Shown here piece after piece: positions 7,179 through 15,119 of a DNA stretch of 28,432 nt. Numbering within the stretch: the stretch's first letter is position 1; each line of letters starts with the position of its first letter. The notes under the pieces were generated by a model. The model did no database searches. It had not been told where the DNA came from and saw only the letters and a list, made by a program, of their open reading frames with translations. Source of the DNA: Caldilineaceae bacterium (GTDB lineage: Bacteria > Chloroflexota > Anaerolineae > Caldilineales > Caldilineaceae); the NCBI GenBank assembly GCA_020634755.1, contig JACKBC010000066.1, positions 1 through 28,432 on the forward strand, in the 5' to 3' direction. Both the position numbers and the translations under genes were made by a program.

Positions 7179-7562
7179 TAGTATAAATTTTCACAGACAG
7201 ATTGAGAACTATTCATAAATTCGGTTGCGAGCCCTGCCACTGTCTCTGGCGACTCGTTTTGGTGTAGAGAATTTACGGATAGAGATTAAATGATAGCTTA
7301 ACGACCATGAATTTTAGGAACAATCGGGCACATTGCTCAACACCGAAATGGATATCCACATCGACGCGTATGATAGACGCGTCCGCGCTCGCGTCCGTAG
7401 AACGGTACGCATGTTGCGCGGGTAAATTCTCAGTGGCTCATACTCGCCTTAGACGCTAAATCGCACAGAATTCGGCTGTTAATGCAGCCATAACTGAATG
7501 CTAACGTCACGACAAAAAAGGTAAAGTATAAGAAGAGGCGAGCCAACTGGCTCGCCTTTTTT
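7179..7562 (+). ncRNA. Candidate structured non-coding RNA, about 380 nt
   Basis: The stretch runs from a perfect -35/extended -10 promoter to a textbook intrinsic terminator and contains no convincing coding frame. Several internal hairpins are visible: a long one at about 7228-7258 (GCGAG and GCCA pairing with TGGC and CTCGT), GACGCGT-N7-ACGCGTC at about 7361-7381, and GGCTG-N6-CAGCC at about 7474-7489. GCGAGCC near 7229 could also pair with GGCTCGC of the terminator, giving an alternative fold. I looked for tmRNA (3' CCA end, T-loop), RNase P (GAGGAAAGTCC core) and SRP RNA signatures and found none. It could be an uncharacterised RNA, or a terminated leader of the HNH gene 110 bp downstream. 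The 5' end is inferred. Confidence 0.45.
7536..7562 (+). terminator. Intrinsic terminator
   Basis: AGGCGAGCC (7536-7544), loop AACT, GGCTCGCCT (7549-7557) followed directly by a run of T to 7562. A nine-base-pair GC-rich stem with a U-tract is a standard rho-independent terminator on the plus strand. It ends the candidate RNA and insulates the HNH gene. Confidence 0.9.
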
Positions 7563-7598
7563 GATTCCGAATTATTCACTAACTAAAAATCAACAAAT

Positions 7599-7628
7599 TT
7601 GTCACAATTATCGGGGATGTTTTACACT
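7599..7628 (+). promoter_or_regulatory. Probable promoter of the HNH gene
   Basis: TTGTCA (7599-7604), an 18-bp spacer and TACACT (7623-7628). Transcription would begin near 7635, about 55 bases before the chosen start codon. It lies just after the terminator at 7536-7562, as expected for an independently expressed gene. Confidence 0.5.
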
Positions 7629-7689
7629 GCAATAGATGTTTTGACGCATTTCATGTAGTTGTGACCAATCTATGGTCGAGGCCCAGATA

Positions 7690-8211
7690 ATGGGAAATGT
7701 CCTTTTACTAAACGCCACATATGAACCTCTAACCATTCTGCCTGTGCGCCGGGCGTTGAGCCTGTTGCTGCGCGGCCGAGTGGATGCTGTCTCTGACGAT
7801 TACATCTCGCTAGCCGGTGCAGCAGACTCTCTGCGCATCCCCACCATTATTCGCTTGCAGCGCTATGTGAACGTGCCGCGCCGCGGCGTGGCTTGGAGCC
7901 GCCGTAGCGTTTTGCGTCGCGATGGCTACCGCTGCATCTACTGCGGCATTCGCTCTGGCGAAATGCACAAGGGGCAGGTGCTTGTGCGCAGCGACTTCAC
8001 CATCGATCACATTATTCCCCGCAGTCGTGACGGCAAGAATACCTGGGGCAATACCGCCGCCGCCTGCCATTCCTGCAACCAGCGCAAAGGCAACCGCACG
8101 CCGCACGAAGCGGGTATGCCCCTGCTGTGGGAGCCCAAGACGCCGCGCGTCGATTATCTGGTGGCGGCGGGCGAAATGCCAACTTCCTGGAAGCTTTACC
8201 TAGAGGTTTGA
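7690..8211 (+). CDS. HNH endonuclease family protein
   Basis: A 173-residue protein with an N-terminal region typical of a widespread HNH family (MGNVLLLNATYEPLTILPVRRA) and a C-terminal zinc-bound HNH nuclease fold: CIYC (C82, C85), DHIIPRSRDGKNTWGN (catalytic H107) and CHSCN (C126, C129, N130). The nuclease would cut DNA using one metal ion. These stand-alone genes are often not linked to a phage or restriction system; their role is not well known. GAGG eight bases before the ATG at 7690 favours this start over the ATG at 7672, which has no ribosome binding site. A bidirectional hairpin follows the stop codon. The neighbours give no functional clue. Confidence 0.82.
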   Translation: MGNVLLLNATYEPLTILPVRRALSLLLRGRVDAVSDDYISLAGAADSLRIPTIIRLQRYVNVPRRGVAWSRRSVLRRDGYRCIYCGIRSGEMHKGQVLVRSDFTIDHIIPRSRDGKNTWGNTAAACHSCNQRKGNRTPHEAGMPLLWEPKTPRVDYLVAAGEMPTSWKLYLEV

Positions 8212-8217
8212 TATATC

Positions 8218-8260
8218 CAGCAGCAGACGTCATGTGCAACACGCATGACGTCTGCTGCTG
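8218..8260. terminator. Bidirectional hairpin between convergent genes
   Basis: CAGCAGCAGACGTCATG (8218-8234) pairs perfectly over 17 bp with CATGACGTCTGCTGCTG (8244-8260), with a 9-base loop. It lies between the stops of the HNH gene (+) and the MBL hydrolase gene (-), only seven bases from each. The T-content after the stem is modest (TCTTCTTT on the plus strand), so it probably serves as a terminator or mRNA 3'-end stabiliser for both. Confidence 0.75.
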
Positions 8261-8266
8261 TCTTCT

Positions 8267-8890
8267 TTACATCCCCCACTCCGCATCGCCAAAAAATTCT
8301 CCGTGCTCTTTTTGGACAAACGCTTCTACTTGCGCTCGAATGTCACCCAGGCGAAAGTGTGGACCGTGACCCGGATAGCAAACTGTGTCGTCCGGCCAGG
8401 GCAGCACCACGCTTTGTAGCGTCTGCAACGTGGTGCGGAAACCGTCTGCGGACCAGGTTTTGCCCGGCCCACCCGCAAAGATGGTATCGCCCACGACCAC
8501 GCGATGATCGCCCACAATGGAAAAGCATATCTGGTCATCAATGTGCCCAGGCGCATAGGCAACGCGCAATGCGTGGTCGCCCACTGCAAATGTGTCGCCG
8601 TCGGTCAACGTTTGGTCAATGGCAAAGCCTTTGGCTTGCGCATTGGCGTGCGCAACTATCGGCACATTCAACCGTTGACGCATCTCCTCCAGCGCACCCA
8701 CGTGATCTCCGTGGGTGTGGGTAAGCAGGATGGCAATGGGCCTGCTGCCCGCCAGCATCTCAGTCAGCGTATCCGGGTCGGCGCCGGGGTCAAAGAGTAC
8801 GCTCTGGCCCGTGTTGGGGCAAAAGAGCGCATAGGTATTCATGGGCCACGGGCCAACCTGGCTGTGGCGCAATTCGAGAGGTTGGGTCAT
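8267..8890 (-). CDS. MBL-fold metallo-hydrolase (glyoxalase II-like)
   Basis: A 207-residue cytosolic metallo-beta-lactamase-fold hydrolase. Metal ligands are all visible: H58, H60, D62 and H63 in THTHGDH, H116 (PGHIDD), D135 (VGDTIFAGG) and H175 (YPGHGP). The set and spacing match the glyoxalase II/persulfide dioxygenase-like group that hydrolyses thioesters such as S-lactoylglutathione analogues; which substrate cannot be decided. The frame opens 17 codons earlier, but AAGGAG eight bases before the ATG at 8890 fixes the start. It is monocistronic: the giant gene upstream is on the same strand with 169 bp between, and a hairpin ends it downstream. A near-perfect AT-rich palindrome lies about 85 bp upstream. 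Confidence 0.87.
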   Translation of the reverse strand: MTQPLELRHSQVGPWPMNTYALFCPNTGQSVLFDPGADPDTLTEMLAGSRPIAILLTHTHGDHVGALEEMRQRLNVPIVAHANAQAKGFAIDQTLTDGDTFAVGDHALRVAYAPGHIDDQICFSIVGDHRVVVGDTIFAGGPGKTWSADGFRTTLQTLQSVVLPWPDDTVCYPGHGPHFRLGDIRAQVEAFVQKEHGEFFGDAEWGM

Positions 8891-8973
8891 TGGAGTCTCC
8901 TTTGCGTGCACAAATGGCGAATATTGGTTCGTAGGCGCCACATCCTTATTGTGCAGTCTTTACTTATTGTGAA

Positions 8974-8997
8974 CTTAACCAAATGCATTTAGTTAAG
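8974..8997. promoter_or_regulatory. AT-rich 24-bp near-palindrome, possible operator
   Basis: CTTAAC (8974-8979) and GTTAAG (8992-8997) flank a central AAATGCATTT; 11 of 12 base pairs match. It lies between the stop of the giant gene and the MBL gene, both on the minus strand. It could be an operator for the MBL gene or a weak 3'-end hairpin of the giant gene. Confidence 0.35.
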
Positions 8998-9059
8998 GAT
9001 ACCGCACCTACGTTTAATTGGGAATCTGTCCTTTCCTAGATCCGCTTCGTCCTTGGCTT

Positions 9060-12000
9060 TTATCGCTTTACCAATGGCATGAATATATTCATGTTTATTA
9101 CCACCGGTGGTGGGCCACCCACTTCCCCTTCGCCATCCACCCATTCAACGGCGCCGATGTCACATCCGTTTCCTTGCGGGCGCGTCACGCCGCGCTGGTC
9201 GACGGTCAAGTCACAGCTGCCGGCATCGATCACGGGGCTGCTGGCCAGGGGAATGTGGGCATAGGTGCTGGCCGCGTTGAGCGACATCTCTTCCAAGCTA
9301 AGGTCGGTGTTGATAATGTTGGTGCCGGTGTCGCCCAGGACGGTGCAATCGACCAGTTCATCCAGTAAATTGTGCCCGTCCGACGTGAAAATGTAGCCGC
9401 AGACCGGACCAAATTCGGCGCTGTTATTGGCCACAATGGTGTTGGAGAGGCGCACATCCTCTGCCCCGCCGTTGTTGATGCCGCCGCCGGCGCCGGTGGC
9501 CACGTTGCTGACCAGGGTAACGTTGCGCAGGATGGCCGTGCCGCCCAACGCCTGCAAACCACCGCCCGTGCCGGCGCGGTTGCCGCTGATGGTCACATTT
9601 TCCAGCGTCAATTCGGCTGAGTTGAGAATGCCGCCACCGCTACCGCCTTCGATGACGCTGTTGCCCGTAATTGAGGAAGCCACAATGCGCATGGAGCCGC
9701 CCTCATTGGCAATGCCGCCGCCGCTGCCACCGTGGCTGCTGCTGACGGCTACGTTGTAGAGCGCCACCGCGCCATCTACATTGCGCAGCGCGCCGCCAGA
9801 GCCGTTGTCGATGGCCATGCCGCCGGTCAAGCCCACGTTGCGTAAGGTGAGCGACGCCCCATTGAGCACCTCGATGACGCGGTCCTGCTGATTGGCGTTT
9901 ATGATCGAATCATCGGCGCCCAGACCGATGATCTCCAGATCGTCGGTGACATCCAGATCACCAGTGAGCGCGCCATCTTCACCGGGGATGTTGGCGCCCA
10001 ACGCCGCCGCGCGTACGGCTTCGGCGTCCAGGTTGAGCAGGTGGATCAGCCGACCCAGCGCAATGGACTGTTTACCGGGCAGCGCGTTGGCCTCTTGCAC
10101 GGCGGCGCGCACGGTGCATTCACCCGTGAGCGTTTGGCACAGGCCATCGCCGGGATTGGTATCATTGCCCTCTTTGTGCGTATCCACCAGGAAATCGGCA
10201 TCGGGCAGCATGGTGAGGCGCGCATCGGCGCGGTTGTTTGCCGGCAGCGGGTCGGGCTGACCGGCGCTAACCGTGGCTTGCGCCGCTACTTCAGCGCCTA
10301 CAGCTGTGGCAGCCGCGGCGTCCGCCACCACGCGGATCACCGTTTCGGCGCCGGGCGCCAGCGCATCCAGCGTGCAGTTCAGGTTTTGGCCGCTGGCCTG
10401 GCAGCTCCCACCGCTGGTGGAGGCCGTGCGATAGCGAAAGCCGGCGTCCAGCGTCTCTCTGACTGTAATGGCGCTGGCCGTCACCCCGCCGCTGCTGGGC
10501 GGCAGATTGACCACCGCCAATTCATAGGTCACGGTGGGGCGGCTGGGTGCAGCCGCTGTGCCGCCGCGGCGACGCAGCGCCAGATCGGCCATGGCCTCGA
10601 CGGTGACTGTGCGCTGTACGGTCGCAGTGGCGCCGGCCGGATCGGTAATGATGACCACCAGCGGATAGGCGCCGGGGCTGGCGTAGGTGTGGTAGGCGCG
10701 CAGCGTGCGCGTAATGTCGCCGCTGGCGTCCAGCACGGGGCCGCTCAGGGTGCCATCGCTTTGGGGCGCGCCCTCGTTCTCCGTACTGCCGTCACCCCAG
10801 TTGATCTGCACGGTCAGGTCGTCTTCCACTTCAGGATCGAGCGCAGTGCCGGCCAGTGTAAAGGGATAGCCGGCGCCGGCGCGCAGATTGGCTTCGTCCA
10901 GCGTCAGCACGGGGGGATCATTGACCGGTACGACATCCAATATAAATTCTGCCGCCTGGGATGTAAAGCGGCCGTCGCTGACCGTAAAGCTGAAGTAATC
11001 TTCTCCGGCAAAGTTGGGGTTTGGTGTATAGGTAAGATTGGGCGGCGCGCCGCTTAATGCGCCATCGCCAGGTTGGGTTGTGACCTGGAAGGTGAGCGTG
11101 TCCAACGCGCCGTCTATGTCATAGCCTTCCAGCACTAGCGGTGTGGGCGTGTCTTCGGTGACGCTGATGGCCAGACCGGCGGTGGCTTCGGGCGGACGGA
11201 AGTTGCGCGTCACGTTGACCTGCACCGTGGCGGGCGGGCTGGAGAGCGTTTCGCCGGCAGCGTTGCGGAAGCCGTCCGTGGCGGAGAAGGTGAATGAATC
11301 GGCGCCCACAAAGTTATTCTCGGATTGATACTCGACCCAAGCCGACGCTTCATCGATGCCGTGAATCACGGCGGCGTCGAAGGTGTGGACGATCTCGCGA
11401 TATGTGTCGACAATGTAGAAGCTGTGGCCGTTGACGGCAATGTTGCTGACGCCGCCAAAATCGCCCAGCACAAAGCTGCTGCCATCGCCCGATGAACGCG
11501 CTTCACCGGCAAAGTAACCGTCGCGGCTAAAGCGCTGCACGCGCTGGTTGCCGCCATCGCCCACGTAGAGCACATCGTTGCGGTCAAAAGCCAGGGAGCC
11601 AATTCCGTCGAACTGCCCTGGCCGGTCGCCAGTTTCTATGTTGGGATCGTCCAAAAAACAGGTGGCATCGGTACAGCTAAAGCCAATACTGCGCTGGTGC
11701 ACGTAATCGCAGTTGGGGCCGCTGTCACAGCGGCCCATCCAGCCCACCAGCGCCCCCAACGTGATCGCGCCATCGGCGTGGACGGTGGGTTCAGCAAATT
11801 TGTAAATGCGGCTCCAGCCGTGTCCGTTGTTGGCGCTGATGTAGACGGCGCCTTTGCTGTCCAGCGCAATGTCGTTGATCTGCTGGAGCTTCATGGCATC
11901 CACGCCCATACCGGGAAAGTCGTTCCACTTGGTCGATTGGAGGATGGGCAGGGAGTAAACCTGCACGCCAATAAAATCGAGACACGCTTCCGGCCCATCC

Positions 12001-14468
12001 TCGGGGCGACCGTCACAGGGCGCCGGTTGAAAGGCTGCCAAGCCGGTTAGGTTTTGCGTGCCGATCAGGTAGAGAATGCCCCGGTCGTCATCCAGTGCAG
12101 CGGCGCGTGCGTTCTTAAATTCCGGTGTGCGTTCGGTTTGCGACGCCCCCACGTAAATGCTGTTGACGTAGTTGTGCAGCCCGTAGAACTGGGCGCTCAC
12201 CACCGGCTGGGCGGCATTTGCGGGCTGAATCCGCGAGATGTCCACAATGCTGGTGCCGGTAGTGCTGCCGTCGCTCAGCGTGGCAATGATGGTGCCGCGC
12301 GCGATATTAATCTTGAGGCTACGCAGCGGATAGGAACTGTCGCTGCGCTCTTGCTGGCCCACAAAGTTGCCGGACCGGTCCCAAACCGAGATGCGCGGGA
12401 CGGTATAGGGCGAAATTGTGCCGCCGCCGTGATGGCATTTCTGGTAAAACGCATCATAGATATATGTGTACCCCGTTTCATCGACGGCAAAATAGTCCAT
12501 ACCGCTGACAAAGTCTTTGGGCAGGTCAGTCCGTTCAATGTCTTCCTGGCAGAGCGTAATCATATAGTCGCGCATGGCCTGCGCGCTTTGCGCCACCTGC
12601 CAGGCAAACTCTTCGCCTTCTTGGGCCGCAATTGATGGGCTGTAGCGGGCGGTCATGCGATAGTCTTGGATAAAGTATGGATAGAGCGGCGCTACAAAGA
12701 AGCCATGCGCCGGCTGATTCTCAATAGAGAACCAGAGCGGATCGGGCTGCGGGTCGCCGTCCTTGCCGCGCACGGTGATCTTGACCGGTTCGTAGGAGAT
12801 GGCGTTGACGGCATTGGCGCCGGTCTGGTCGAAAGCCGTAGGCAACACATTGGTTCCCGGCTCCTTCAGGTTGACGATTTGCACCGTATCTTTGGTGGCG
12901 GCGGAGACGTTGCCCGAATGATCGGTGGCCTGCCAATTGATATGGTAGACGCCTTGGGTAAAGGTTTGCGGCGCGTCGTTAGAGACCATCGTTCGCAGAT
13001 CGGCCACGTCAAAAACCTGGGGAGTGCCCAGGGCCACGGTCATCACATCGCTGGCCGTGGCTTCCATGATCACGGGCGGCGGCGCCACCAGTATGGGCGG
13101 CTTGGTGTCCACTACGGTCACCTGCTGGGTCACGCTGGTACTGTTGACGCCGCCGGTGGGGCCGGCCGCGCCGTTGTCGCTGGCGGTCCAGGTAATTTCA
13201 GAACTGATGCTCGAGCCATCGTCCTGGAGGCTGAGCAGCCAAAAACTGGGCGTGTTATAGGTCAGCGTGGGCGATTCGTCGCAATCATCGGTAACGGCAA
13301 GCTGCTGTTTGAGCGAATTAATGTGGTTGCCAGATGAGACGCCGCCCGGCTCCAGCGCTTCCACGGTGATGGGGCCGTTGCCGCTGATCTGTGGCGCGTT
13401 GGCGTCGATGACGAAAAGGCGCTGGGTGGCCGCAGTGGTGGCGCCGGTGGGTGCACCATCGAGAAAATAGGAATCGAGCACGTAGCCCACTGAATCTTTG
13501 ACCGCCTTATCGGCCAGATAGTTCTGGCCGGCTTTAATGATTTTGGCTTTGGTCTTTTTGGCCTGGTTTTTGGCAATGTCGGTGTAGGTGTCCTTGGCGG
13601 CTTTAACCGCCGCTTTGATCCAGCCCTTGATGGTCTCCTTGAGCGTCTTTTTCTCGGCGGCTTTTTCCCACGGGCCAATGTTAGAAAAGTCGGGAATCCA
13701 GACCAGATCGGCGCCGGCCAGCAGCGTGTCGGCGGTCCACAAGAAGGTGTACGACCCGGCGCGGAACTGCACCGTGTTTTCATCCAGACGCACGCCGGGG
13801 TGGTCTAGCTTGATCTCTACATCCGAATTAAAGTGATAAATGTCGGGTGCGCCCAAGTCGCCCCAGTAGCCGGGCTGCGAGGCGGGAGAGAGGAAGGGCA
13901 GCACCATAAAGAAGACGTTGGAATAGTCCCCCGTCAATTGGTTCGAGAGCTGGCCATATTGCTGTGCCATGGCCTGACGTAAATCATTGCGCATAGCAAT
14001 CGGCATCTGGAGTGTGGGGTCGTTGACAATCAGGTCAATGATCTGCTTGTCCAGAAAGAGCTTGTCCAGCGCCTCGCGTGAAATCGGGATGCGCAATGTG
14101 GCGGTGCAGCCGCTGGGCCGCAGCACAATGTCACTGGGGGCGTTGAAAACGGGCCGACAATGTTTAAGCGCCACGTTGGCAATGTGCGCCACCAAATCGG
14201 CTGCCACGGAGATATTTTTGATGGGCAGCATGGCAATGGCGGTGGCGGCTACATAGGTGACGGTAAAACCGTCAATGCAGGTAAGAGGATCATCAGCGGA
14301 TGCATCTTCAGCGAAAACATCTACAAAGGCAACGGACGACATCGACGCCGTGCGCAGGGGCGCGGGCTCTGTGCCAGATATGGGTGCGGCCATGGCATTT
14401 ACCACGAGCACCATACAAAGCAGGAGGTTGATCACTAGCGCAACCTTGAGCGGACGATATGAGGTCAA
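9060..14468 (-). CDS. Giant secreted multidomain protein (HYR, beta-propeller, Ig-like, PKD, DUF11, beta-helix)
   Basis: A 1802-residue exported protein. I choose TTG at 14468 because AAAGGAG lies six bases before it and a signal peptide follows at once (MTSYRPLKVALVINLLLCMV, then NAMAAP); the ATG at 14537 would put 23 residues in front. In order I see: a lysine-rich helical stretch (263-326), two HYR-like Ig domains (360-536), the first half of an Ig-like domain ending QPAHGFF (580), an NHL-like beta-propeller (650-1040), the second half (NFVGADSFTFSATDG, 1045-1085), a further cadherin-like domain (VTEDTP..., 1090-1183), a PKD-like domain (INWGDGSTE, 1190-1290), a DUF11-like domain (1293-1423), a CSLREA-like motif (TGECTVRAAVQEANA, 1450), a right-handed beta-helix (1500-1780) and the tail IFMPLVKR. 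Probably a cell-surface adhesin or matrix protein; ligand unknown. Confidence 0.85.
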   Translation of the reverse strand: MTSYRPLKVALVINLLLCMVLVVNAMAAPISGTEPAPLRTASMSSVAFVDVFAEDASADDPLTCIDGFTVTYVAATAIAMLPIKNISVAADLVAHIANVALKHCRPVFNAPSDIVLRPSGCTATLRIPISREALDKLFLDKQIIDLIVNDPTLQMPIAMRNDLRQAMAQQYGQLSNQLTGDYSNVFFMVLPFLSPASQPGYWGDLGAPDIYHFNSDVEIKLDHPGVRLDENTVQFRAGSYTFLWTADTLLAGADLVWIPDFSNIGPWEKAAEKKTLKETIKGWIKAAVKAAKDTYTDIAKNQAKKTKAKIIKAGQNYLADKAVKDSVGYVLDSYFLDGAPTGATTAATQRLFVIDANAPQISGNGPITVEALEPGGVSSGNHINSLKQQLAVTDDCDESPTLTYNTPSFWLLSLQDDGSSISSEITWTASDNGAAGPTGGVNSTSVTQQVTVVDTKPPILVAPPPVIMEATASDVMTVALGTPQVFDVADLRTMVSNDAPQTFTQGVYHINWQATDHSGNVSAATKDTVQIVNLKEPGTNVLPTAFDQTGANAVNAISYEPVKITVRGKDGDPQPDPLWFSIENQPAHGFFVAPLYPYFIQDYRMTARYSPSIAAQEGEEFAWQVAQSAQAMRDYMITLCQEDIERTDLPKDFVSGMDYFAVDETGYTYIYDAFYQKCHHGGGTISPYTVPRISVWDRSGNFVGQQERSDSSYPLRSLKINIARGTIIATLSDGSTTGTSIVDISRIQPANAAQPVVSAQFYGLHNYVNSIYVGASQTERTPEFKNARAAALDDDRGILYLIGTQNLTGLAAFQPAPCDGRPEDGPEACLDFIGVQVYSLPILQSTKWNDFPGMGVDAMKLQQINDIALDSKGAVYISANNGHGWSRIYKFAEPTVHADGAITLGALVGWMGRCDSGPNCDYVHQRSIGFSCTDATCFLDDPNIETGDRPGQFDGIGSLAFDRNDVLYVGDGGNQRVQRFSRDGYFAGEARSSGDGSSFVLGDFGGVSNIAVNGHSFYIVDTYREIVHTFDAAVIHGIDEASAWVEYQSENNFVGADSFTFSATDGFRNAAGETLSSPPATVQVNVTRNFRPPEATAGLAISVTEDTPTPLVLEGYDIDGALDTLTFQVTTQPGDGALSGAPPNLTYTPNPNFAGEDYFSFTVSDGRFTSQAAEFILDVVPVNDPPVLTLDEANLRAGAGYPFTLAGTALDPEVEDDLTVQINWGDGSTENEGAPQSDGTLSGPVLDASGDITRTLRAYHTYASPGAYPLVVIITDPAGATATVQRTVTVEAMADLALRRRGGTAAAPSRPTVTYELAVVNLPPSSGGVTASAITVRETLDAGFRYRTASTSGGSCQASGQNLNCTLDALAPGAETVIRVVADAAAATAVGAEVAAQATVSAGQPDPLPANNRADARLTMLPDADFLVDTHKEGNDTNPGDGLCQTLTGECTVRAAVQEANALPGKQSIALGRLIHLLNLDAEAVRAAALGANIPGEDGALTGDLDVTDDLEIIGLGADDSIINANQQDRVIEVLNGASLTLRNVGLTGGMAIDNGSGGALRNVDGAVALYNVAVSSSHGGSGGGIANEGGSMRIVASSITGNSVIEGGSGGGILNSAELTLENVTISGNRAGTGGGLQALGGTAILRNVTLVSNVATGAGGGINNGGAEDVRLSNTIVANNSAEFGPVCGYIFTSDGHNLLDELVDCTVLGDTGTNIINTDLSLEEMSLNAASTYAHIPLASSPVIDAGSCDLTVDQRGVTRPQGNGCDIGAVEWVDGEGEVGGPPPVVINMNIFMPLVKR

Positions 14469-14551
14469 AACGGACTCCTTTCGCTGCGGAGGAACGGTTG
14501 GGGTGCATAAAATGGCATAAAAATATAGTGTGGGCATCGATGAAGGGCTCT

Positions 14552-14560
14552 ATCATAGCA
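14552..14560 (-). promoter_or_regulatory. Extended -10 box of the giant secreted-protein gene
   Basis: Read on the minus strand the sequence is TGCTATGAT, an extended -10 element. Transcription would start near 14545, giving a leader of about 77 bases before the TTG start. No convincing -35 box is seen, as is usual with extended -10 promoters. Confidence 0.45.
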
Positions 14561-14938
14561 TAGAACTGCCACAATGACGATGAATAATCTATAAGTTGGT
14601 TGCGTTTCACTGCTAGGCGATCAGTGCTAATGGTTGCCTCCAACTGAAACGCTCCCTCCATAAGTATGCAAAAATGAATCCAATGTATTTTTCGTACGTG
14701 GCAAGTGCATACGTATAGTAGCGCACGGCTTTTCTGGTTGTGTCGCCATTGAAATCGGTGATTTGCCAAGCTATTGATCAATTGTAACGATTTATCCATT
14801 GCTGCACCAAGCACTATAGCGCAATTTGGCAAATCGCTATCTTACAAAATAATGTTGCACGACTTATGCTTTGCCCGTGACAGCCAGGACGAAAAGAGTG
14901 CTCTGCCCGGGTGATTTTCGTTCTAAAGTAAAGTCACA

Positions 14939-14966
14939 TTGAAAACGATAGTCTGAATCTTATAAG
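14939..14966 (+). promoter_or_regulatory. Possible promoter of the DUF5666 gene
   Basis: TTGAAA (14939-14944), a 16-bp spacer and TATAAG (14961-14966). If used, transcription would begin near 14973, inside the first stem of the structured region that follows, so either this promoter or that stem is wrong, or the stem forms only in a longer transcript. Confidence 0.3.
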
Positions 14967-15048
14967 AAGCGGTACGAAGCATCTGGGCCATCAAAGCTAC
15001 AGATAACCGCTTCCTAGAAGATGGGTCTGCGAAACCTACGCTTTTCTA
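14966..15048 (+). promoter_or_regulatory. Structured candidate leader of the DUF5666 gene
   Basis: GAAGCGGT (14966-14973) pairs perfectly with ACCGCTTC (15006-15013); inside it ATCTG (14981-14985) pairs with CAGAT (15000-15004). A second stem follows: TAGAA (15015-15019) with TTCTA (15044-15048), enclosing GGT/ACC. The layout of stacked stems 70 bases before the start codon resembles a regulatory leader, but it does not match a riboswitch class I know. Confidence 0.35.
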
Positions 15049-15119
15049 TCTGATTTCACTTTAGGGCGCTGGCTGCGCAAAAGGCTACATACGTCCTACA
15101 TTACACAAGGAGATTGAAG

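Larger units (their letters stand above)
14469..15119. other. Divergent control region rich in inverted repeats
   Basis: This 650-bp gap separates two divergently transcribed secreted-protein genes and holds no gene. It contains a palindrome ATTGATCAAT (14773-14782), inside a perfect 10-bp inverted repeat GATTTGCCAA (14760-14769) / TTGGCAAATC (14826-14835); a hairpin AGGACGAAAA (14886-14895) / TTTTCGTTCT (14915-14924, one G-T pair); and the structured stretch 14966-15048 described separately. Repeated GCTAT words surround the first inverted repeat. The density of palindromes suggests protein binding sites or structured leaders controlling both genes. Confidence 0.5.

Noticed and set aside
7179..7562. 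tmRNA, RNase P RNA or SRP RNA
   Set aside because: The 3' CCA/T-loop of tmRNA, the GAGGAAAGTCC core of RNase P and the SRP GGAAGGAAGCAGCC-like domain are all absent. A stretch ACAGAATTCGGC recalls part of RNase P but stands alone.
10041..11057. Long plus-strand frames (up to 338 codons) opposite the giant gene
   Set aside because: They are frames antisense to a repetitive GC-rich coding sequence, with no ribosome binding site or recognisable domain; the minus-strand gene has clear domains across the same bases.
14966..15048. Cyclic di-GMP (GEMM) riboswitch before the DUF5666 gene
   Set aside because: AAAGCTACAG-like words are present, but the conserved order of CAGGGCAAACC, ACGCAAAGCC and the tetraloop-receptor stem is not.
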